Assembly: GCF_029784135.1 (NCBI RefSeq) | Contig: NC_073746.1 | Coordinates: 184,331,983-184,395,982, forward strand | DNA length: 64,000 nucleotides | Source of the DNA: Toxorhynchites rutilus septentrionalis | Lineage: Eukaryota; Arthropoda; Insecta; Diptera; Culicidae | Direction of reading: 5' to 3' | Part shown: one piece after another, positions 55,310 through 64,000 of the stretch | Layout of the letters: each line of letters opens with the position of its first letter | Position numbering within the stretch: the first letter of the stretch is position 1 | Made by a program: the position numbers and the translations under genes | Notes under the pieces: generated by a model | Told to the model about the DNA's origin: nothing | The model's input: only the letters and a program-made list of their open reading frames with translations | Database searches by the model: none

Positions 55310-56115
55310 TAAGGGGTTGTATCTAGGACACGACCGCATATTTTCGACGTAGAACTACGCTACTATGCAATCCACTTGTTTACCACTTCGAATATTATTT
55401 TAGAATGCATCGAATTTTTGTAATAGATTATGTTCTTCGTTACAAATAAATTTGATGAACGTCCTTTTACGTTTGATATGATGCCTAGGACTACCAAAAT
55501 ATGTGCATGGAAGAATTGTCGAACGATCATTGTATTTTACATTTCCCTCTGAAATTATTACACATCTCATGTTTATGTAGTTCTCGAACCGCGAAAGTTC
55601 ATTCAACTCTAGTATCTCAAATGACGATTTTCCAGGCTTCTCGGTTTAAAAGTACGTTTTAAGGAAACATATTCCGGCCTGCACAACGACAAGCGAGTAC
55701 AAAAATACTCAACACCAGAAAATATTCCCGACTTGCATGTATTTGCAAAGAGGGTTTCCCCAGGCATATTAATTTTGAAGTCCGTGTTAGGTAAACATAG
55801 CTCAGTGGGGGAAAAAATACCCCCGACTTGCATGTTTTGACGAAGCGGATCCCCCAGGCAATTATCAATTGATGCAAACATCTTTCCGATCTGTTAAGAA
55901 ATGTCCGAGTTATGACCATTCGGAATAAGGGAATAAGGTTAACCCCAAATCGGCAGAACAAACGTATGGGAAAAAAGGAAGTTTTTCCAGTTTTTATGAA
56001 TATAAACGGTTTAGAGATTAGCGAATTGTAATGTATAGCATATCAAACAAATTTTAGAGAATTTCCGATTTCCGAAAGAATTTCCGAAAGACGTAGTTCC
56101 AAGTCAAAAGCCTCG
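55310..56115. mobile_element. MITE with GACGTAGAACTACG terminus, copy 2, probably invaded
   Basis: GTATCTAGGACACGACCGCA TATTTTCGACGTAGAACTAC at the left and GACGTAGTTCCAAGTCAAAA at the right match 12190-12670 ends. Shared inner blocks include CACTTCGAATATTAT and AATTTTAGAGAATTTCCGAT-type sequence. The extra central sequence (about 55600-55970, with CATTCCGGCCTGCACAACG) suggests a second insertion. Confidence 0.5.
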
Positions 56116-56539
56116 GTTCACGAAAGAACCGTGGTTCATGGAAAAACCGTGTTATTATACCTATCTTAATCATGAAAACCAAAAAGATCGGTATAGCTCC
56201 ATCACTCAGACGTTTTGTTATTATGGATTTATAGGGGCCAATGTTTGTTCACCTAATCAACGATTTATCAAGAGAAGTTTTAAGTCTACATGCATGTATT
56301 TCCATTTAAAGTAGTCTAATTATACTTTTTTCCACATTCATAGCAATAAATTTCGAAACATTTAGCAAAACAAATTTCGAAGTATTTAGGAATGAAACGC
56401 ATTAATGTAAAATGTAAATCAGCAGAAAAACATTGGCTTATCAAAAATGCACAAAATAGAATTTATTCATTTTCGTTCAATATGATTTGAAGAGACTTTT
56501 TGTGTCGTTTTAATATATTCAAAACAGTCATCTGGCATC

Positions 56540-57493
56540 TCCCTCGATTATCCCTAACTTTAGCCTCAACCCATGGTTCAAAAGTCTGGACTTGAGTCGG
56601 GACTTTATTCGCACCTTCTCCCGACTCATTTCCAATCCCTGTTCGTTTGACGCGCTACTCTTTCGGTTTAATCTTATCGATAGCAATATCTGTGCTTGTG
56701 GCCAAGGTTGCCACGACATCGAACACGTTGTTTGGTCTTGCAATGTGTATGTTGTTGCCAGACCGAATTTAGAAAACTCTTCGGGCTTGAGGAAGGCAGC
56801 CAAATGTGCCGGTGTGTTGGCTAGGTTAGACCAAGGTGCGTAGAAATATATCCTAAGGTGGACCAACTTGCTAGAACCACTCTTCAGTCATCTTGGAAGT
56901 CTACTGTGTTTTGTTTGTAAACAAAACACAATTCGCTTGTGCCCAAGCTCGCTCGTGATCAGTCTGTTTTTTTACACACTTCAAGAAAATAATTCCCCTT
57001 CTGCTTTCTTCTGTACTGTTTTCATCTACCGCTCCCCAAACCAACTTAGTGACGAAACGGCCTCACCTAGTACCATAGACCCGTCTTGAGTTAGACCTTG
57101 ATTACATGTCTCAAATATATGTCTTCCTAAAAGTTATCGATCTTCGTGTCTGATTGTCCTTAATCGTTATATTCTTCTTTTCCTTTTCCTTCGCGAGATA
57201 TCAAATCTCTTCTTACTAACAATGGAATAAGGTGAAATGTAAATACATACTATATATAAGATAGGCTTAAGAATTGAGTGTGAACATTGTCAACATATCC
57301 TTATATCCCTTCCTTTTCCTGAAGAAAATATGTCACCCTTCTAAACTCGAGTAGACCACGAGTAACCGGTTTTCTATATTATTAACATTAGAATTAAGGA
57401 AAAATGTTTATATATACTTGTAACAATACAGTGAGGAGTTTGGTTCCTTCAAACTTATGTAACTGAGTCTGTAAAAATAAACGGTTAAAAAAA
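56540..57493 (+). mobile_element. I-like LINE, second copy, 5'-truncated, 10-bp target duplication
   Basis: ATCTGGCATC occurs on both sides (56530-56539 and 57494-57503). The body starts near the end of ORF2 (SRDFIRTFSRLISNPCSFDA; SNICACGQGCHDIEHVVWSC) and shares the 3' UTR of the 41143 copy, ending in GTAAAAATAAACGGTTAAAA. It is interrupted by a hAT-type MITE at 56832-57088. Confidence 0.8.
56832..57088. mobile_element. hAT-type MITE, copy 2, 8-bp target duplication
   Basis: CAAGGTGCGTAGAAATATAT and ACCATAGACCCGTCTTG bound 257 bp. Flanks GGTTAGAC and AGTTAGAC differ at one base. It is the inverse of the copy at 13436, with the same central GTTTGTAAACAAAACAC palindrome. The LINE copy at 42268 shows the empty site (GGTTAGACCTTGATTACATG). 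Confidence 0.8.
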
Positions 57494-58186
57494 ATCTGGC
57501 ATCCCTGGATATGAGTTCAATGTTTACATTTCATTGTGATGCTTAGAATAGGCCCATTTGAAAATCTATAAAATTTTGCAATTATTGAATTGATGTTGAT
57601 GGTTGCAGTTGAAAACATTCATTGCTTATGCAATACTAGTTTAGCCGTGAAATAATTGTTGAAGATAAAGGCGAAACAGAAGAATACCGATGCTTTAAAT
57701 CAACAAGCTGAACACATCAAACAAACTAGACGACTCAACCGATTCATCGGCGAGCGCGGCCAAACGGTCGTCCAGTCAGACGAGCTACTCGTCTGTTTTT
57801 GGTCGAGCTCGGCTTCTGGAATATGAAAACAAACGAGAAGAGCGCTCGTCTACTCGTCTCGTCTTCTGGAATAGGGCCCATAATTCATCGTTTTGCGTTC
57901 GTTTCCATGTGATTCTTTCTGCTGTTGCTTATGTGCATAAATAGGTTCAAAATTTTTCGGACATGTCATTTGCTGGTTGCTTTCACTGCGGTCAGGATGC
58001 TTATCCGTTGTAGAGGAACTTGTCTGAAAAATGAGTATATAACGCCAAAGATGTTTAGATTGTTAATTATTTTGAAAAAAATCTACACTTTCATTATCAA
58101 CAAAAAAGAGTAAAGCCGATAAGAATAATTCAATAAGTATTAGGACCGATAACATTTTTTTCATACTTGCTTTCTATCTGTTTTAG
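57494..58186. other. eIF4A intron 1, final part
   Basis: No gene recognised. CGTC/GACG-rich phrases (ACTCGTCTCGTCTTCTGGAA) near 57800-57870 look like part of a repeat. Ends at TTTCTATCTGTTTTAG (58171-58186). Confidence 0.4.
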
Positions 58187-59024
58187 GTACTGGTAAAACG
58201 GCAACGTTTTCCATCGCAATTTTGCAGCAGATCGACACCAGCATTCCAGAATGCCAAGCGCTGATTCTAGCTCCAACTCGTGAGTTAGCGACCCAAATCC
58301 AGAAGGTAGTTATCGCTCTTGGCGATTATCTGAATGCCCAATGCCACGCTTGCATTGGCGGTACAAATGTACGCGATGACATGCGTAAGCTGGAGATGGG
58401 TTGCCACATTGTGGTCGGAACCCCGGGACGTGTGCACGACATGATTAGTCGTAACTTTTTGCGCACTGATCATATTAAGCTGTTCGTCTTGGACGAAGCT
58501 GACGAGATGTTGTCTCGTGGTTTCAAGGATCAGATTCAGGATGTTTTCCGTAAGTTACCTTCGGATGTGCAGGTTATCCTTCTGTCTGCTACTATGCCGG
58601 CGGAAGTGTTGGAAGTATCGACCCATTTCATGCGTAATCCGATTAAGATTCTGGTTAAGAAAGAAGAACTGACACTTGAAGGTATCAAACAGTTCTACAT
58701 AGACGTGAAGCAAGAAAGCTGGAAACTAGGAACACTTTGCGATCTGTACGACACGCTGTCGATCACTCAAGCTGTCATATTCTGTAACACTCGCCGTAAG
58801 GTAGATCAGCTTACCGCTGAAATGGCCGCTGAGAACTTCACGGTATCTTCCATGCACGGTGATATGGATCAACGTGACCGCGATTTGATTATGAAGCAAT
58901 TCCGTACCGGATCGTCGCGTGTCCTCATTACTACTGATCTTTTGGCTCGTGGAATCGATGTACAGCAGGTTTCCCTAGTTATTAATTATGATTTACCAAC
59001 GCTAAGAGAAAACTACATTCATAG
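58187..59024 (+). CDS. eIF4A: eIF4A, coding exon 2 (helicase core)
   Basis: The exon completes Gly78 and carries most helicase motifs: motif I TGKT (79-82), Ia APTRELA (106-112), GG and TPGR, motif II DEAD (180-183), motif III SAT (211-213), motif [15 protein letters not shown], and motif [14 protein letters not shown]. It ends at YIHR inside motif VI, at donor AG|GTAAGTG. All catalytic residues are intact. Compared with the eIF4A sequences I know, a few conserved positions differ: Leu350 in [11 protein letters not shown] where Asn is usual, and His in GRVHDM where Tyr is usual. These are compatible with function but odd for such a constrained protein. Confidence 0.97.
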
Positions 59025-59248
59025 GTAAGTGTTTGTTATTTTAGTTATCCTCACTGAGAAAGCACTTTATCATAATTAACATTTGGCTCAGTGTTCTATT
59101 TGTGAGGAATAGTAACAAATATCGTAGCAAAGTGTGTCATCCATTCTTTGGGTCTCATAACTTTTGCTTGATTTTACATCATACATTTGATTCAATGGTA
59201 TCAAATGAACCACTTGAGTTAAACGATAATTATTCACTCTCTTTTCAG

Positions 59249-59393
59249 AATCGGTCGTGGTGGACGTTTTGGTCGTAAAGGAGTTGCTATCAATTTCGTG
59301 ACTGATGCTGATAAAAGAGTGCTGACAGATATTGAAAAACATTACAACACAACGATTGAAGAGATGCCAGCTAATCTGGCTGATATGCTGTAA
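59249..59393 (+). CDS. eIF4A: eIF4A, coding exon 3 (motif VI and C-terminus)
   Basis: The exon follows CTCTCTTTTCAG; its first base completes Arg357. It encodes [20 protein letters not shown], completing motif VI HRIGRGGR (356-363). It ends with [14 protein letters not shown] and TAA at 59391-59393. The C-terminus matches the family's usual end (TIEEMPxNxADL). Confidence 0.96.
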
Positions 59394-59432
59394 TTCCTAC
59401 TCTAGCGACAAACGGGTGTTTTCAGCATAAAC

Positions 59433-59438
59433 AATAAA
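59433..59438 (+). terminator. Proximal poly(A) signal of eIF4A
   Basis: AATAAA lies 40 nt after the stop codon (AACAATAAAAAGCAGCAGC). Further candidates lie downstream (GTTGAAATAAAACTAC at about 59745). Confidence 0.5.
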
Positions 59439-59531
59439 AAGCAGCAGCAAACATACTGATTATAACACCTGCTTAACATCTATGCTAGCATCAGACGGGG
59501 CGTCGTTACTGAGATATTTCCCAACATCCAG

Positions 59532-59632
59532 GTGAGATTAAATACCTTTTTCGCATAAAAGATTTTTAGAGTTAAATGTTCAGCGGATAAATTCAACTCA
59601 CATGCGGTTTTTTTTCTTTTGTCTCATTGCAG
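59532..59632 (+). other. Candidate 3' UTR intron of eIF4A
   Basis: CATCCAG|GTGAGATT and TTTTTTTTCTTTTGTCTCATTG followed by CAG|GTG form a well-supported 101-nt intron. Its donor is 138 nt beyond the stop codon. It would be used only when the proximal poly(A) signal is skipped. Confidence 0.4.
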
Positions 59633-59941
59633 GTGTATGTGAAATTACTTATCGTTGTCAATCCACGAAACGATTTATAAAACATACGTCACCTATATAT
59701 TTCATGTGTACCAAGAGCAAAACCAACAATCATCAACAAGTTGAAATAAAACTACCGACAACAAACAAGATTAATTAGACACAAAGAAGAAATTCCATTC
59801 CCTGTCAACTTCAAAGAAACATCCTACCTTTTCGGTTTTATTTTCGATTCCTTTTACTCCACATCCTAAATGTAAAATTATTTCGTGCTAGTTAGTGTCA
59901 GTAACAGAATTATTATTATTCAAAATATCGGCATCCGAGAG

Positions 59942-60019
59942 CACTGTTTCGGGCCTCACCTCGTGGGCTCATCCATCCTATTGCTGCTTGATACCGCGGG
60001 GTGAGGGCCCGATACAGTG
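59942..60019 (+). ncRNA. miRNA-precursor-like hairpin
   Basis: CACTGTTTCGGGCC followed by TCACCTCGTGG pairs with CCGCGGGGTGAG followed by GGCCCGATACAGTG. The stem is about 25 bp with one mismatch, one bulged C and two G-U pairs, closed by a loop of about 27 nt. Size and shape fit an animal pre-miRNA. It is GC-rich in an AT-rich region and no second copy occurs in the window. I recognise no known miRNA in either arm; either strand could be the transcribed one. Confidence 0.4.
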
Positions 60020-60577
60020 TACTGCGCAGAATGTTGTAAGCTATCGAGAGCCGCCACTATGTGAAACTAGCATAAGTAACATTACCTATAAGATATTTTC
60101 TACAATGATTTACAGGCGAATAAACGATGAGAGCACAGAATTAGAGATCTTCATCGATTAAATCAGAAGACACTTGAGATCGGAAACTTTGTGTACACTT
60201 TTTTATTATCTTTGAAATTATTGAATTTATAAATTCTTTTGGTTGTAAACCTTCAATATACTTTGAAATATGCATGAGAAGCCAACAGCTAATAATAAAA
60301 TAACGCATTCTAATTATTTAAGTTCGCTATTCTCTGTTTCACACATCCTCCAGAAGTGACGGTGCCTGTAAAGGTACTTCAACTGAGTCAATCCTCGATT
60401 ATTGAGTCGATTTTTAAGAATACAACCTTTGCTTCTTGTCGGGAAAGCGTTTCACATATTTTTTTGATTGGTTACATGACGGGACACTACAAAAGTAGAC
60501 CAATAGGGACAGCAAACGACGCCATATTTTCTCCCGCTCTCTTGGCATTTCTCTTCATTAAGGTTTGCCATTTCATA
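60020..60577. other. No gene recognised
   Basis: Flank between the hairpin and the mariner N-terminal fragment; probably includes the left end of that mariner, but I could not fix its TIR. Confidence 0.3.
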
Positions 60578-60782
60578 ATGGAAAGATATACGATCCAACG
60601 AGTTGAAATTATTGAAATTTACTACCGAAATTCGGAGTCAATAGTCTTAAGTTTAAGAGCGCTACGTCCAATTTATGGTCGTCATAATAGTCCTGCCAGA
60701 TCAACGATTGAGCGTCTAGTGGAAGAAAATGAACCCACAGGCAAAATGTTCTTTCCAGTGAAGACAAAGAAGTGCCCGTAGT
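60578..60782 (+). pseudogene. mariner-group transposase, N-terminal fragment
   Basis: ATG at 60578 opens a frame of 67 codons: MERYTIQRVEIIEIYYRNSE, then SIVLSLRALRPIYGRHNSPA and TIERLVEENEPTGKM. This is the N-terminal helix-turn-helix of a widespread insect mariner-group transposase. The frame ends in TAG at 60779. The rest of the gene resumes after the hAT-type insertion at 63794. Confidence 0.65.
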
Positions 60783-60790
60783 ATCTAGAA

Positions 60791-63785
60791 CAGGGGTACC
60801 AAATGTACTGCATCACGACAGTAATCTCATGACTGTCGCCACCATTGTCCCGTGACAGTCACGCGATTGAATTTTTAACTACAGTCACACAGTGGAAATG
60901 TTATGCGATATTTATTGTTACTGTCGTGTACTGTACACGAATACATTCCCATGTGAGAGTATTTTGGTCTTTCATCTGCGACAGACCCGCTTGCTCATTA
61001 GTGATGTTTTTGTAGATTCTGAATGCAATAGTTATACGTTGCTACCGTCGTTGATGATATTTTTCCCTCGTGCTGATGATGTCGGGTGTCTTAGTATGTA
61101 TTTTTCCAGTACAACGTCATTTTATTTCATTTCATTTTCGCAAACTGAATAGATTTATCTGCTGTGCAGCGAAGAATTAATAACAATTAATAACTGGCGA
61201 ATTCTGCAGCATATTCCGATATGGGAAAATTTAATTTGTCGATGGCGCGGCTATTCTATGTAGAGAAGTTTTCGGGGGAAATATTGTGAGCAACAGAAGA
61301 GAATCTGTTGAAAGAGGTGCGTGGAGAAGTGTCGTGGGTGGAAGTCGTGTGAATGAAAGTTACGCGAATGCAACTGTAGGGCCAGATTAGAATGCGGCTG
61401 GGGGAAGTGTTGCGCACTTAGCAATGTAGGTTTGGACATGAAGGAGATTTTATTTTATTTATGAATAAAATATGTTTAGCGCGTAATCTTAATATTATCA
61501 ACAAAAATGTAAAGTAACATTTTAGTATTATTATCATTATTACTAACTGACCCGGTAAATGTTATGCTGCCATTTAGATAATTTTTAGCGAATATATTCG
61601 TTGTTATATGACAAACAACAAATGTATTGCAAGTGTGTTTCATATTCATATCGATATACTGAATTTGAAATACAGCCACATTACTGCCCTCATTCACGGA
61701 CTTGCAAATGTATTTAATGCTTTTCACGGAACTACAGAACTGCAGAACATTCATATATATGTTGTTCATGCAAGATTTTATCACTCTGTTACATATAACA
61801 CATGTTTGATACGGTAGAGTGTGGCTAGGATGCATAGCTCGATTGAACTTGAGTCGTCGAACGGATTACAGAATGCAAAATTGCGATCCGTTCGGGTAAT
61901 TCTAACTCGATTGTATTTCAGAATACGACGGTATACTTTTACCTGGTGAATTAGGTTTGCCTGGTTGATTCTTGCTTTGAAATATATGATTCATTGACAT
62001 TCAAAACTATAATTATATCATGATCTGAAGAATTTTCCACATATAGAGATATTTTGATTTGAACATTCGTGTGAAGTTTGAATTTTTCAAAGTGTGAAAT
62101 TAATAAAAAAACATTGCCTTTTTTTATGTACAAATTTATTTCCATGAGATCTTCTATGTGCGAAAATTTTCGTTATACTTGTTTCATTTGCGATTTTTTC
62201 GGAAATCTGTTTAATGGGGGAATCAACTCTGGTAAATCGAAAAAATGGTTTTTATGCAATGTTGTACCGGAAGGATTCTTCGATATTTCATTTCGTTGAA
62301 AATCTGCAGTAAAAACTATGGGGTCATCTCAAGAGTAACATGGCTGTACGAATTTTTAAGCGCATTTTTTCAGCTGGTGGTACGTTTATCTCAGAATCTA
62401 GTGGACCAATTTAACAGAAGTTTTTTTTCAGCATGCAAAAATGAATTCTTGTGTGACCTACGAAAAGGACCTATCTGCTTTGATCGATTATCATCATTGA
62501 TAACTTCTCTGATAACCACGGCCTTACGATTTTTGTTGAATTATTTTTTTTATTCAAATGGCCGACATTTTGGCAATTTACATAATTTTCAAAAACCGCT
62601 ACGTAACAATTCAGATAATAAGATTTTTACATGCTAAAAAATCAGCCATATCGGTCCACTGGATTATGAGAAAAACGTACAACTAGCAAGAAAATGTTTT
62701 AAAGATTTAAAAAAAATATCTTTCAAATGAAAGCAACATAATTGGCTCACGTAGCGTACTTTTTAGTGTAGAGCCAGTTTAGTTCTATAACTCTGTCATT
62801 GTTAAAATTCGAACATATGCGTAGGAGGGTTTTTTCCATGAAATATGATCATCTATCACCTCCTGAGAGATTCTGGGAAAATATATTCAATTCTTCTTTT
62901 ACATTCAATAATCAAAAATTATATTCATGAAAAACAAATTAAAAAAAACATTTTTTTGACTCGATTATATAAAGGATTCGATTATATACAGTGAAAAGAA
63001 ATCGGAGACTGTATATAATCGAGTTCGCGCTGCATTAGTTTCCAACTTGGAGGATAAATCTAAACACTCCCAACACTGAGTATTTCCGACGTCACCAATA
63101 TATTATCGACGAAACTCTCGCCTAGAATTATTAAGCTGTGCGTGTTTTTCTCATATGAATTGTTGATCATTTGTGTATCTGGATTCAGGCATCCCAACAG
63201 TAAAGCATTCATTTTAATGTTTGTAAGGATTATAAGTGTTGTGTCCTAGTTCCGTGTCGCGTCTCGCGAGTGAATAGTGATAAATGTCCTTACGTTAGCA
63301 CAATCAAAAATAAGTAAAGCATTCTTATTACAGTCGATATGAAATTAACTCGGCTTCCTATGTGTGCACGCAACTAGTGATCACAGCCATATGTCCGATA
63401 CACATCTCAAAGCGTACTGGTGAAGAAGCACAAACGCATAAGATACAGGCTAGCATTACGATGTCATGACATTTTTCTGGCGACAGTCACGTGTGACAGT
63501 AACCCGGGTAAACCGATGAGATTCATCGCTTCGTCAGCGACTGTTACGGCGACAGAGCGAACGGAATAGCAGACACGAAAAAATCGGAAACGAACAGTCT
63601 CCCCGGCTCACTACGGTCGGGCACGACAAATTAGATGAATTCGACGAAACACCGACTGTTGCTGTATAGTATTACTTTATGCATTCATGCTCTGTCGCTT
63701 GTATACGAGTGTAGCGCGCTCACAGAGACTGTCGATTCAATTTCATACCGACTGTTATGAAAATGCAGTACTTTTGGGATGCCTG
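60791..63785. mobile_element. Non-autonomous hAT-type element, 3.0 kb, perfect 8-bp target duplication
   Basis: CAGGGGTACCAAATGTACTG CAT at the left and ATGCAGTACTTTTGGGATGCCTG at the right are inverted repeats. ATCTAGAA flanks both (60783-60790, 63786-63793). Subterminal GACTGTCG/CGACAGTCACG boxes occur at both ends (60831-60870, 63480-63560). No hAT transposase is present. The interior holds a CTGACCCGGTAAATG repeat start (61544) and the 45-nt hairpin at 62978. Most of the remaining 61.1-62.9 kb is unrecognised. Confidence 0.75.
62978..63022. repeat. Perfect 15-bp hairpin, CGATTATATACAGT arms
   Basis: TCGATTATATACAGT and ACTGTATATAATCGA are exact inverse partners around the loop GAAAAGAAATCGGAG. 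The same motif is present at 52700, where a Tc1 element has split it. Confidence 0.6.
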
Positions 63786-63793
63786 ATCTAGAA

Positions 63794-64000
63794 CATTGCT
63801 GCCGCTAGTGCATCAATTGAGGAAGACCCAAATCAGCCTCTCACACGTCGCACGTTCACACATCCCGAAAAAAATACGGTTTGGTACGGTTTATGGTCCG
63901 GCGGCGTCATTGGGCCGTACTTCTTCCGTGAAGATCAAGACCGACACGTTACTGTGAATGCGAATCGCTACCGCTCAATGATAACAGAATATTTTTGGCC
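63794..64000 (+). pseudogene. mariner-group transposase, middle fragment, runs off the window
   Basis: The frame continues to the window end: SIEEDPNQPLTRRTFTHPEK, NTVWYGLWSGGVIGPYFFRE and VTVNANRYRSMITEYFW. The VWYGLWSGGVIGPYFF block sits between the first and second catalytic Asp in mariner-group transposases. The first catalytic Asp region (SDEAHF) is missing between LTRR and TFTHPEK, so this copy was already deleted before or after the hAT insertion. Confidence 0.7.

Noticed and set aside
57545..57880. MITE bounded by GAATAGGCCCA and GAATAGGGCCCA
   Set aside because: The two motifs are direct, not inverted; the apparent symmetry comes from the palindromic GGGCCC.
1..64000. Endogenous viral elements
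   Set aside because: I looked for flavivirus-, rhabdovirus- or other virus-like protein motifs in the open frames and saw none; this is by eye only.

Overview
This is a transposon-dense, AT-rich insect genomic window. Two spliced protein genes sit in a large amount of mobile DNA. The eIF4A protein is insect-type. The repeat load also fits: a Bel/Pao gag with a PHD finger, I- and Jockey-type LINEs, a 412/mdg1-like LTR element, mariner/Tc1/pogo fragments and many short TIR elements. I infer a dipteran, most likely a mosquito; the species cannot be read from the sequence.

Gene 1 (about 6.2-29.2 kb, + strand) has three coding exons (6313-6406, 15404-15985, 27491-28464) joined by clean phase-1 introns. 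It encodes a 549-residue two-pass membrane protein that resembles the APD1-4 N/M-domain (formerly DUF4792/DUF4793) family. Intron 1 (9 kb) is a nest of short DNA transposons. Intron 2 (11.5 kb) holds an antisense LTR retrotransposon with open gag and pol, plus more TIR elements.

Gene 2 (49.9-59.7 kb, + strand) is eIF4A, 404 residues in three coding exons (49947-50178, 58187-59024, 59249-59393). Its 8-kb first coding intron splits the Walker A motif and contains pogo, Tc1, mariner, LINE and hAT-MITE insertions. A possible 3'UTR intron and a 78-nt miRNA-precursor-like hairpin lie just downstream.

Layout: 0-1.1 kb, 5' part of a Bel/Pao gag (minus). 2.2-3.5 kb, Jockey-like RT pseudogene (minus). 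4.3-15 kb, MITE nest. 16-27.4 kb, long-TIR elements and the LTR retrotransposon. 29.6-37.3 kb, DD41D mariner, MITEs and inverted partners of elements seen at 8-19 kb. 37.9-44 kb, a three-deep nest: a CACTG-TIR element interrupted by a LINE, which is itself interrupted by another CACTG element. A first CACTG copy alongside carries spliced coding-like sequence. 44-48 kb, MITEs, a mariner remnant and a direct duplication. 60.6-64 kb, a mariner cut by a 3-kb hAT-type element with a perfect 8-bp target duplication.

Many insertions can be ordered because target duplications are still readable: 8 bp for hAT, TTAA for piggyBac-like, TA for mariner/Tc1, TTA for Tourist-like, and 10-12 bp for LINEs. 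No CRISPR array, rRNA or intact tRNA gene was seen.
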